From Carnegiea gigantea (Eukaryota; Streptophyta; Magnoliopsida; Caryophyllales; Cactaceae), in NCBI GenBank assembly GCA_029747015.1, contig JAKOGI010000326.1, forward strand, positions 186,001 through 250,000: a DNA stretch of 64,000 nucleotides, read 5' to 3'. A program made the translations under genes and the position numbers. This document shows, in pieces, positions 22,201-35,576 of the stretch (positions are counted from its first letter, which is position 1; each line of letters starts with the position of its first letter). The notes beneath the pieces are model-generated. The model did not search any database and was not told where the DNA came from. It was given only the letters and a program-made list of their open reading frames with translations.

Positions 22201-25200
22201 TAAATTTTTTATTGCATCTTTTCACAAATTAAACAATAGCATCATTTCTTTACCAACTTCATTCTCATAAAAAAAACATCACACACAACTTAAATTGACA
22301 AGTTGAAAAAATGGATATGATACGGCATGAAATAACTATTTAGTCTTGAAAAACTTAATTTATAAGACAAATATTAACAATTGTGCAAGCATATTCTCGT
22401 ATTTTTAGTGAAATGCATGTCTAATCATATGTTAAATAATATCACCATGTAATAATCTAAATTTTTGATGTTATAAATATATGATAATTGTAATGTCTTG
22501 TACTTCTCTAATTCCCTTTTATTTGATTTTCATTTTCATTTTAACTGGTCTTGAATTACGATGCTAGCGGTGGGCAATGGGCCGTTCGTGTCCAGTTGAC
22601 CCATTGATAAAGTGCACCTAATTGGGTATTAGTTAACTTATCAAAATTATTCAATGAGTTATCAACGGGCCAAACTGGTCTAAACCATTGACATGCTATA
22701 TACGGGATGGCCTATAAATGACTGACCCATTAATGACCTTGTTTTAATGCATGGGCTGACCCACACAACCCAAAGGAAACTTGATTATTTGCCCATCCGT
22801 GCATGACATTCATATATCATAACAACATTTTGAATATTGGTATTTTCTTTTAAGAAATTACAAATACTATGTTTTTTTCATTAAATGAGGCAAAATTTAA
22901 GTAATAAATACGCCAAATTTTTAATTTTGACAAAGAAAAAATAGCTAAAGAAGGTGTACTACACCCATTGGCTCGCCCAAAACCCACAAAACCGAAATAC
23001 ACCCGCACGTATTTTACCCAAACTCGAAATACACCCGACCTGTATATTACCGAACCAGAATACACCTGACCCATTTTTAACCCACCCGCCCGAATCGACA
23101 GGTCGAATAATGTCCAAGTCACAGGTTCAAGGAGATTCTAAAATAAACCTCTCAAAATCGTCAGATGGAAAGAAGACATATCCACAGATTCTAAGCATGA
23201 AACAAACACTCCCTTGGTGATGACCAATGAACCCTTTTTTCCAGTCATGTATGAGGCAGGGTATTCCCCCCCCCCCCCCTTATACGGGGAGGGACGGAAT
23301 CCCCTTTGTATTTCTTGCATTTCTGTCATCACATAAGCAACAAGAAATTAAAGAACAAACACACTGCTTTACCTCTCTCAAAACGAACACATGGTTCAAA
23401 ACACATATGGGCTCCATATCGTTCAGAACAGAGCATAGGTTTGTCAACCTTTGCATGGCAGCTTCCAACCTGACACAAAAAGAATAAGGATATTGTCAAA
23501 CACATCATTAGGTTGTGTGCATTAAAAAAATGTCATGTGACATAGTCCTTACATTTTGATAGAACTATTATTTTCAGGGTAGCTCTCATGACCCGGCATT
23601 CCAGGTAATGCTCTTGGGGATTTCGTAGATGGAAGAGAGTGTCTTGATGAAGGATTCAGGTAGACAGCTGCTTGCTCAGGAAGAAGCTAGAAGTAACAAG
23701 TATTTTGTCATCAGGAACTTCAAGAGAAGACTTGTGAATCAAAACTACAGTATGGCACTAACCTGCATCTCTAGAGAACCAAATCCTCCTTCAGAATCAA
23801 GAATATTTATCAAACCTTCCAACCCTCCCATGATAGACTCAATCAGAGACTCTACGTAAAGAACTGCATCTCGTCCAACTTTAGTGACCTGAGTTCATAA
23901 GTTAAGCATCATCCATCTTATCGTTACAGGAGCTTAGAAAAAGCTAGACTATCTATTCAAACTTCCGATGGCCGGAAGGATACGAGAAATTAAGGCCCAG
24001 AAATAAAGTCACTGTCTAAACAGCTCTAGATGGTATCTGAATGTATATGAATTTGGAACATGTTTACATTTCACCGATGCTTCCTAAGCCTGGAGCATGA
24101 TTTGACTAAAAGTGAAGCCAAAAAACTCATGTCAACTTTTTCTCCAAAGCTACATCACTACACCTCAAAAACAGCAGGTGTAGACAGATGATAAAACAGA
24201 GTTGGTTTCTAATTCTTTTCATGTGATAGATGAGGCTAGTTCTTGGTCAGTAGGATACCTCTTCAGGAACAATGTGGGAAGCAACCTCTGGAAAACTACT
24301 TGCAACACCTAACCATGCACAACAGTGCTGAGGGCGTCCTTCAGGGCCAAACATGGTGTTCCTGAAAACCTGTATTGATACCGCATTAAATAGAGCATAT
24401 AGAGATCACACATTGTCTCATTGAGATTCAACAGATTGTTAGCAAGAACAGTTTTCTGCATGTTTTCTTAAAAAACACCAACATTGCGAACTATAGCACA
24501 AAAATAATTTACAGGGAGCTAACCGATGTAAGATGTTGATGATAGAAATAGAGCTTCTTTAGGCTACCATGCTTTGCCAGCTGCAAATCAAGCTCATCGA
24601 CACATCTGCACAGGATCAATCAGATATGAAGACAATCTCACACATTAGTAGTGCAATTCAATAGCTAAATATTTTTTTTTGGGGGGGGGGGGGGGGACCA
24701 CATTTGCAAGAGTTTTTTCCTTAGTTGAGATTTGATCATAAACATGGAATTTAAGGCAACAGAACTAGTTTATAACATGAGAAGGTGGTACACAGTACTG
24801 CTACAAAAATGCCCTGCGAAACATTTTGCTGAATTACAAATACTTTTGAAGTGTCAGCTCAATAGTTTCAACGGCAAGCCAAAAGCCCATCCCAACTTGA
24901 CTACAATGAAAGGTATTTCTCTCGAGATAACTACACCAACCTGATTTATATGTTTCCAAATGATTTTTCTCATACCTCCAAAGGCCATATTTGTGTGATT
25001 TGGACAGACACAGATTCCCCTTTTAACCCCAAATGGTCACCTCCATAAAGTTGAGAAGCTGACCTACACAGATGCAGGAGAGGAGAAGAATTGATCTCAC
25101 TACAGCTGTTGCAAGGTGCCTACCCATGAACCTGCTATTGCTTTGGACATTAAAGGAATTTGGGGACTCAACAGTGTTCTCAGGAGTTGTTTAGAGGATA

Positions 25201-28200
25201 ACCAACAAACACAAAACTTCTACAGTTTGATGACCACATTTTCATTACGAGTCGAAAATTTGTGAGATGGGTAGTACAAACCTTTAAATGATCAAATTCT
25301 AGTAAGAAACATGGGAAGTAAATGCCCTCTTTTTGCAAGACAGATTTCAGCTACATTCCAACTTAGCTTGCTTACTCAGTTCACCTGTTCAGTTCGCCCA
25401 AAAACTCTAAAAAACATTTGCTTGCCTGGGACATAATTTGTTTGCTTTTATATAAGAAAGCTGAATATAACTAACCTGGACCAGTTATATGCAGCATTCC
25501 CTTCCACTATTAAGCCTTCCTTGCCAGTAGCAACCGTAGCTTTTTCCAGATGTCTAATATTAATGGTAGACCGAGACGAAGTCACAATCATCAGTAGAGA
25601 CAACCAATCTTTACGGAAATCCTGCAAGAACCAAAAGAGGTCAAGCAACAAAAAGAAGTTACAGTCAACAGTATATAGTTGATGAAAGCACTTTATATTT
25701 CAATGCTCTCAAATTCAATGTGGTTTCGAAGACATTCTTACAGATAGGTCACATGTGATTGAAGAGATATTTTCACCCTGAGGTTTCGGTATCTTTTCCA
25801 GATGCTGAACAATCTTCTGTAGAAGTCCCTTTAAGTTCGCATCTAAATCAAGGGCCACCATTCCTGGGGTCCCCAGCAAAAAACGGATTCTGCTTGCGCA
25901 GGATGACAGATAGGATAGAGCATAGCATCTGATCGCTGCAAATCATTAGTTCAAACAATTTTAACATGAATGCTTAGGCAACTGCATCTTGAACCAATAT
26001 AGAGTATCCCTGGGGTTACATTTGCGGTGTTTTGGACAGAAATGAAGCTATTTAGCCAAAACAAAACCCCCCCAAAAAAAAAAACTTTATTTCTTGCAAG
26101 AAAAATCAATCCATTCCAGAACCAGAGAATTATTTTTTTTTAAAATCAAGAAATGGTCTGTAACAAAGTCTATTTTCTGTGACCTTAAGAGGGAAACTTC
26201 TTCTCTCTTCTTTTTTTTTGGGGGGGGGGGGGGGTTGACCTTAATATCTGCCCCTGAAGAAAAAAAGATCAAGAGGATTGATGTGTTCAAATATTATTAT
26301 CATTTACTCATTGTCAATAAGACTCCATAATATCTATATACTTGGCAACGGCACATAACTATTAATCTTAAAAAGTATCAAAGTGACTCATTGATGAAAT
26401 TTAAAGAGAAAACTTTGGAAAGCCTGAGTACTCAGGCCAGCCAATAACATGCTTTTGTGATACCAAATAACAAAGAGCAAGAGACAGGCCAACCTGCAAT
26501 ATACTTGCGCACTAAACAGCAGAGATGGTCCATCCCATCCAATAAGAAACCAATAGTTGGATCATTTGGGTCCTGGAACCAAAGTTTCAGGGCAGTGAGA
26601 GAGGCAGAAACCAGAAGATACACATGAAAGTAATTCAAATGAACAAAATCTTATCCGAAACCATAGAAGCCACATTGGAGTGTTAATCTAAGAGAAAGTT
26701 CACTTTGCTGGGCTATCTTGCTTAGCTACACTCAGCATAATAACAAACATAGGAATGCAAGAGGGGGGAGATATCTGCTTACTATTTCCACAGGCACTGT
26801 ATGAGTGCTACCTCTAGATTTGGAAGATGTAATTCCCACATGCTGGAAGTACCATATAACCTCAGATTGAGCTAAAGCCAAAGCTGAAAACACCATCTGA
26901 AAAAATCAAAGGCGGCATTGTAAGATGCTCAAGGCAAGATAAATATAAAGAATAAGCAATTTGATTAGGTTCCCCCTCCCCCCTTCATGGGGGGGGGGGG
27001 GGGGGTTGGAGAATGGAGACAATTAGATTGATCAAATCAACATTAAATAATTCTAGAAAGGAAGCAGAAGGCTAAAAGTAATTTTTGGTGTGTCTCAACT
27101 CTCAAATCTTAATAGGAAAGGAGCAAGATCTTTTTAGAACTAAATTGCAACTATGTTGCATGGACTCTCCATTTCAACGAGTATTTAACAACCAACACCC
27201 GTAAAAAAATTTTAAAAAAAAGTAAAGGAAAAAAGAGTAGAAAGCCCAAAATGAATGTGAATACCAAAGCAGAGAGCGAAACGAATAACACATAATATCT
27301 ATGCAACACCCCCCCCCCCCCCCGCGGGGACAAAAGGAAAAAATCAAGTGCCTTCGTGGTCAGTTTCTTTTCTTATCTCTGACTGGATGCAGTTGGAGGA
27401 CTAAGAAATAAGAATTCACTTATTAGCACTTCAGCAGCATGTCATTTATGCTGGTATTTTATTTTATTTTTCTGGGGTGGGGGGGGGGTTGTTCAGGCTT
27501 GTTAGAACAGTTAGATTTGGGAGGAGAAGACATGGTAATTGATTCTAACCAAAGAGGTGGATTGTTTTCCCATTGGTTAATGATTGGCATGTTGACTGAT
27601 ACTGCCACCCAACTGGTTATGGGTTCAGCTCACTAACCAGCAATAAAGTTTCCTAGGTTTGCAGCTCTCATTCCCAAACAATGAACCCCCCGGGAAAAAG
27701 TTTAGGCTGCAACAAAAGTAAGAAAGTAATGGGGACGTACCTGAATATTAGGTGCCAATAAACTGGGCTGATCGGTAAAAAAGAGAACCATTCTGCCAAT
27801 CTCTTGTTTTAATAATATTCTCCTTTCATGGTGTATAGCATCACAACATACTAATGCTTGTTCATGCACTTCACTAGAAAGGTAAGAGGATACAGTTAGA
27901 ATATGTTAGCTCCATAATTGCACAGAAATAGAAAACTGTGATGCATAAATCATTTAGCAACACAAGAATGTAACATAGGAATTCATATCAGTAGTGGCAC
28001 CTTATTTTAACTCAAACATATGAAAAAAGATGCACTGAAGGATAGAATGATATCTGCAGAACAAATTTGATCACCCTTTATGGCATCAAACTCATCACCT
28101 GCGACCATGTAAAGCTACTTTATGAAGATCAACATGACCGACATCATGCCAGGCATATAACAGTCCCTTCTCAGACGGAACATCACATACATATTGCTTA

Positions 28201-31200
28201 TGACAAACTTACCTATAAACTAGGCTTTCATCTACACACTCACAGAAACACAAAAGGTATAACATCAATAGAGCTCATGATATCATCAGAGAAAATGGAA
28301 TATGAAAAGATGAAAAGAAAATGTGTTGTCTACTTGCATAAATAACATGCAATTGTTTAGAAGGGCCAGCAAGATGATGCCTATCAATTGGTTGATGCTT
28401 GCTTCCTCTAAAATGTTGGACAAAAAGAATCTGGTCTGTTAAAATTTGATGTTTTACCAAATAAAAACCCCTGTAGGGTGGCTCAAGGGAGCCAAAATTG
28501 TCAATTATACATAGCAGTTACTACATAGATTGTTAAAGTTAACATTGAACAAGCCTTAGTTGACCAAGCAGTTACCTTGACAAATTCAGCTCACTGTTGC
28601 ATGACAGGTTATTACATAATGGTCTTATAGACATATACTCCATCGTTTAAGAAGAAACTCACATCACTACATTTTCACAGTCAGGAAATTTCTCAATCTG
28701 TACTTTGGCATTTATAAATGCTTCTAAAGAACCTGTGTCCACACAAACATGAACGTACAAAAACAAGCAATGCAAAACTCCGGATGTGCACACAAATGTG
28801 CCAATGCAAGATGAGAGGGGGGGAAATAACAGCTAGTTTATTTTTCAATCTTCACACATGAGAAAAATGATCCAAATCTTATACGGATATCTGTGCTTAT
28901 ACCTGATCATTTTTTCAACCTGCTTTGCCACACTATACTCCAGATCTGCTTCTTTTTGCTTTGTGCGGCCAGCTTTTGCAATCTTCTTGGATTCTAATAT
29001 TCTAGGCAGGACATAGCGTTGATAATCTTCATGCAATAGTATATGCTGTAAATTGACAATCAAATCATGATTAACCATCCAAATAAACCAGAAGCCTTCG
29101 CCGCTACCAAATGAAGATCTCACCTCATCCCTGAACAATGTAAGAACTAGGTTTTCCTTCAATGCAACCTACAAACCATCATAGAGAGTGCTTGTGAAGA
29201 ACAAATATAGACAACATATAGATATCAGATAGACTTGCATCAAAGAAACTGAATCAGCATGAGGCAAACCAAACCAAACCAAAACAAACCATGGTCCAGG
29301 AGTCCCAACGATACAGGATGTAAAACAATTGGGTATAGACAGCCTGCCCTAGCAATTGTATTGCAGAGAGACTGCTTTAGTTCGAGTGTCGAACTCTAAT
29401 TTTCAAAGGCATCCACTTCCCATTACTTCAGAACAAAAGAAGTAGATGATAATGTAGTGAGGCATTTCGTTTTGACCCTCCATAAATGTATAGTCCTGCT
29501 GAAAAAAAAAAATTCTAACATAAAACTTTAGAACGGTGGTGTGCGCATGTAATCAGATGGTTACAAGATACTGTGAAAAGAGCAAGACAGCAGGATTGTG
29601 CGAACTTTTTTTTTCTCACTTCTTTTCTTTTGGGGGCGTGTATAAGAGTTAAAATCCTAACATCATGATCAAAAGTTGAATGCAAAGCTAGCTGATTCCA
29701 GAAGGACAATATACATCAAATATGAAACTATCCACAGAATCTACAACATCAAGAGAAGAATTGCAAAAATTTCCCTTTATCCCCCAAATGGAGACTCTTG
29801 AAGAATGTTTAAGGTAAATACTTCATGATGACACTTTGTTAGTAGAAAGTACCAGAGCAATATCAATGCTGGTTACACGTAGCAGCTCATCCGGACAAAC
29901 AAGATACCCAAGAAGCACCCATTCCCGATAGGAAGTAACATTTGCTAGATCTTGAGCTCTCTGCAAAAAATAGATGAAGAAGTGAAATACCATCCTATTC
30001 CTGTCTCCATGTTACAAGGAAGCCATTGCAAGAAGAAAGCATAAGCGTAGTCCTAGTTTCCATCAAATTTGAAGGTCTGGAGACACAACTTACCATCGGA
30101 TGAGCCGAATTTGTGAGTATGTCTGGATATCGAGGATGAAAGGGACTCAAGAAGCCCTCATTTCTAAGCTTCCTTGTATCTGCCGATAAAAATATAACGG
30201 GCCCAACAGCCTCTAAAACCTGAAAAAGAAAATTGCAGATGTTACCATATTATACACATGGGACAATAAATAATAGGCTGCTGGTGGTCCAGAAACTGGA
30301 TCAGCTGTGGTACACGTCAGACGTTTATATTTTTACAGAATACTCATGCCATTCCAAAAATTGACACACTCATTCAAATTGACACAAAGAGCCATACCCA
30401 GTTGTACTCTAAACTAGATTTGCAACATGTCGACTGCCTACTATTTCATAACAAGCGAAGTGTTTAGCAGACATTTTACTTTCAGCCGCCTGCAAGGCCG
30501 GCAGGACAATAACGACGAAGACAACAGTCCGACTACGGAACTTGCTTCAAATCTAGGAAGGTGTAGATGTGTGTAGCTTTACAGGCTACCGCTGACAAGC
30601 AGGCACAACATATACACAACATAAAGGTAGAAGTGCTTTGGTCTAATGTTTTCCACAAAGGACAAAAATATAAGACAATGGGCAACAATTATGAAAATAA
30701 CAATAATAGACGACAACCCTATATTCATCTGGCACTGCTATCATATCACAATAACTTTTACCCAGCTTTTTCCTCTCTTTGCGTAAAACAAGGTAGAGAC
30801 CTTTCAACATTCATCTATCAGTGCTGAAACTGCTGTCTAAAATTTTCTATCAACGTGATTAGTCTCCTTTCACATAGTATCAATGTTACTCTAACTCGTC
30901 ATTTTATCCTACCACGTGTCGGAACCAAAGTTATAAATATCGTACCGGTCATCGTACCATTTTTTTACTAAAACTAGATATACCGGATTTATGTACTGTT
31001 GTACCAGGCTCATATTACTTTGAATTTCAAAAATATTTTAAAAATAAAAGCAAAAAAAAATTGAAATTTTAGTGTAACAGGCAATATTTCACCGAAAATA
31101 CCGATACTCGGTATTTAACAGTACAGAGCGGTATTGACCAGTACAATATAGGACAATAGCTTGTACTGTTTCTTGGACGGTACGGTACACTTCAGCCGAT

Positions 31201-34200
31201 ACCAGGCAGTACGGTACGGTATTTATAACACTGGTCGGAAGCTCGATAATTGGATAAGGGCACGACACACTTCAAATTACAATGAAACTCTGCAATTTTT
31301 CTTGAAAATAGCTAAGTCTAACACTTGGGCATGAATCTGTACCAGAAACCCATACTCAAGTCCAAGTAACATAGAATAGTACTATGTTTGATTAAGATTG
31401 TTTTGTAACCTCTCCAATGCGTGGACTAACAAAATTCAAATCCTCTTGAAGCCCCTTCATTGGTGGATCATAGGAGTCTATGAATTGAACCAACCTGCAA
31501 GTCACAAAAATCAAAGAATCAGTTGCGTTGAAATGTTTTCTTGTATTAGATGGAGATTGAGAGTAAGTTGTAGTCCAAGCTGCAGAATATATTCATACCA
31601 CAATTCAAAATATGATATTCCACAACACCCATACCAATTAAGGTAAATTGGATGCCAAGATGATGTAAACCATGCTATATGTTTGATGGCTTGGACAGAA
31701 AGGAAGAGGAAGGCTTTCATGAGGGTGGAGAGGGCTACTCATGTCGTTAGGAGCAACTGGACCAAAATTTTTGCAGCTCTAGGAGTATAAGCGCTTCCCA
31801 TCTTCCCAGGGTGTGTACATTTTTATCCATCTTGTGAACGATGAGAAGAACTCTTCTACTGTGGATCCCATCATCCCACTAAGGGAGGCATCCAACCTTT
31901 TCTTAACATGTGAAAATGCCATTTTCAAGCTATGCATGTTGTATTCTTAGTCCTTATACATGTTCTCCATTTCCAAGCTTGCTTTCTGGTTCGGGCAGCT
32001 ACCAAAGGAAAGGTTTCCACACAAGATATGCTTAGAGGAGAAAGCCAGTAGATGTCCTATGTGTCTCCAGGAGGAAGAATCTGTAGACCACTTTTTGTCC
32101 ATTGTAGGTGGATCTCCGGGCTTTAGCACTTAACATTCCCCTTACTGGGGGTCAGGTAGGTGCAACCTCATACTATTAAAGATGCGTCGGTCGCCCGTAG
32201 AAGAAGGTTGAAGAAAACTTGGGTTCTAGGACATTGGAAGATGACTTCGTAGGCTACATGGTGGAGTAAAAGGAATCATCGGATTTTTGAGGGGAAGGCT
32301 AGGTTCCATTAAGATATCGGGCTTTATTTTTTGAGAACTTTGTAGATTGGGAGTCAAATACTCAATCATGGTACAAAATTGACTTATTTGCATGCTTTTT
32401 GATAGGATTATCCTAGAAAGCATGAGGTCATGGTGTCATTTTGTGAGTGCCCCTTTCGTACATGGGTGATGTCCCCTTGGTGCCTTATTAATACAAATTG
32501 TTAATTACTCATAAAAAAAATCAGAAAATAGATAGTAGACATTGGACAACATACAAAACCACATCGAACTCAAGTCCAAGCCTACCAGTGATAGCAAGAT
32601 GGAAAGGATTTCAAGGCCAGATCCCATGACCTGACAAATCAAGTGATTGCAACAAAGCTACCTGTGGTAAAAATCACAATCACGGTCATTTCTCAAGATT
32701 CCGTGCAAAAGGTTGTACATCTGCAGCATCATTTTTCCTGGTATCTATGATGAAACCAACAATGATTTAGTATGGACAATAACACTTATAAGGATTTGTA
32801 TAGGTGAAAGGTCAAAGCCAAGGCAAAATATCAATGAAAGAGGAAAAACAAAATGAGACACCAAGACAACATTACTAAAACAGCGAATGGAACTGAATAC
32901 TTGCCTTCTCAGAAAATAGATTCACCCGAACAAAAGAACAAAATAGATCCATAAATGCGTGCAGTATAAATGAGTTCTGGTGTGGCTGCAAGAAAAGCAT
33001 CCAACCGATTAGAAGATTCTATATATATAAAGACAGGCATGCCTCATTTCTTTTCAAGCTTCGTCATGAATCTGCGTCTTCTTCAAATAGCAAGAGGCAT
33101 ACACAGTAGAGAATTGGATGAGAAAAAATTTACAAGCATAAGTTACATAGAAATAACAAGTGCCAGATACTTCACTCTAAAGCCGTGTTTGGCGAGTAAA
33201 AGTGAAACGGAATGGAATCGAGACTTGATACCTGCGGGTTGGGAATGAAACTTGAATCCTAAACTCAATTGTTTGGTGTGTAAAACAGGAATGGAATAAA
33301 ACAAAGTTTCAATACTTGATGTTTGGTTGACACTTATGGAATGGAATCAATTTTTTTTTTTTAAGTGTTAGATACATTGTAAATTATCTCTTTTTATTAT
33401 TTTAAAAAAAACAAAGCTTATGAAGACTTTTATCCTATTTTATTGTAGGTAGTTGTTTATAATTTTTTGAATATTTTTTTAATAATTAACCAAACAAAGT
33501 AGTAGCATATCAACACCAAACTCAAATTAAATCTTATTTCCTAGCCATATGTCACATTATTTTGTAATTTTTTTAGTAAGTACAGAAAAAAGGCACCAAA
33601 AAGCTGATGTGTTAGAGAATGAAGGGAGAAGAACACTCACGATTTCACTTCACAACTCAAATCTACAAAGGATATCATCTTCGCCAATGTTACAGCACTC
33701 ATCGTCCACGCCATGTTTACCCCTTCGTCCATCTTCACCACCTTCCCCCCCCCCCCCCCCCCCCAAAGCCTCCAAAGAAAACCCACAACAAAGGGGAAGA
33801 ACATAGGGGGAATAACACGAAAAATCAAGAAATCAGATAGATCAGGTCAGAAAAGAAGAAGTGTTCTTCCTCATCACCGACGAAGTGGGGTTGCCGGTGG
33901 AATAGAGCTCCCTGTGGAGCCCCCCCCCCTTTTTCTATGGTTAGGGTTTGGTGGGTAATGGATTGAGGGTTGAACAACAATTGAAAAACTAGATTGTAAA
34001 AAATAAATTTTCGATATATTTTTCTTTTAATTTTGGTTATTAGATGTGATCCCGTGAGGGTTGGGGACTTGAATCCCCTTGATAATGGAGGGTTCAAGTC
34101 CCTTGGATTTGGGCGGAACTTGTATCCGAGGTTATCAAGTCCTTTCCCCTTAAAATCCTCATCAAACAATAAGGGGAGGGACCTGAATCCTTAGGTTTCA

Positions 34201-35472
34201 AGTGCCATTCCTTTCTTGCTCTACCTTTTTTTTAAAAAAAAAAAACAGGCCCTAACTGTCAAATATTAGTTCCTATTATTAAAAGAAGTACCAGCAACTC
34301 AATATCTAGGTTAACCTGATTGGAGACTAGATCTGATCTCCTGCTACTAAAAAGAATCTGAGCAAATAAGTCTAGCTAAAGAGACATAACCTTTTCTCTT
34401 TTTTTTTTAATCAAAAGTTGTATTAAGAAGAAACGAAGGGGACGTCACCCACAACCATAAATATCAAGGTCGAAATCATCACAACTGAAAACCGCCATAA
34501 GTTAAAATTCACAAATATTAACTACGAAAAAAAAATGTCTTAGACCATCTGTCATGTGAAAGCCAAAAATGTAAATCACAAAGGAAAGAATTTACAAGAG
34601 AGATAAATATCAAAGACTTACCAACAAGGTAATCACTGTGCTGCTTAAGTCCAACAGCAGCCTTAACGCTTGCTCCCGAAATGCCATCAAATCAAGAAGC
34701 AGCTGTTTAGATCAAACAAACTCAATTAACAACAACACCTCTTATGTTGTTTTGGCTTTTAATAATTGTCTACTGCACCATGTGTAAGTCTCCATTGAAC
34801 TAGAGAGCAATAAGAAAGCAAACAGCAAATCCAAAAGCTCCACAGAATCACAGAAAATAAGAATGGTAACACAGGCAGCCAGGTTTTGCAAGGGAAATTC
34901 TTGCACATATTGATTACTTGAGGTTTTTGGGAAGTTGCAGTGACAAAAAGATGCAAATCAGCGAGAGGATTAAATCATTTGTACCATCTCAAAGTTGTAG
35001 CTATTAGACTGAATGAGGAAGTAAAGAAGACAATCAATAACCTAAATTTCCTATTTTTCTGCACGCAATTCTCTTCCAAACATTTCCAGCATTTTTCCTA
35101 AAAAAGGGCACAAGCCATCTTTGGCCTATTTCTTTTAGTAACCAATAATATGACATTGAGTCTTTTCTCACAGCAAGATGGGTTCAACAGCAGTAGAACA
35201 AGAAGTCCTTACTACCACCCCCCCCCCCACCCCCACCCCAAAAAAAAAAGAAACCACTACCAAAAAGAAAAAGGAAATTACACATGTGACGGCTGTATTT
35301 TTGATGAATCGAAGTCAACAACAAATGCTAGGCAGCCATCCACCGAAATCCGAGAGAAACAAAACAAGGAATCTCGTTTACAAATTGTAATGACTAGGGA
35401 AAGCCCAATTGTGTACCCCCTATGAATATCCTAGTACATCTTCACACACGCCTGCGTGCATGCGCTTGCACG

Positions 35473-35511
<39 letters not shown>

Positions 35512-35523
35512 GTGTGTGTGTGT

Positions 35524-35576
<53 letters not shown>

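Noticed and set aside
33549..33958. Proline-run frames on the plus strand
   Set aside because: They are created by the 20-C homopolymer inside the Tourist-like element in NAP1 intron 3.
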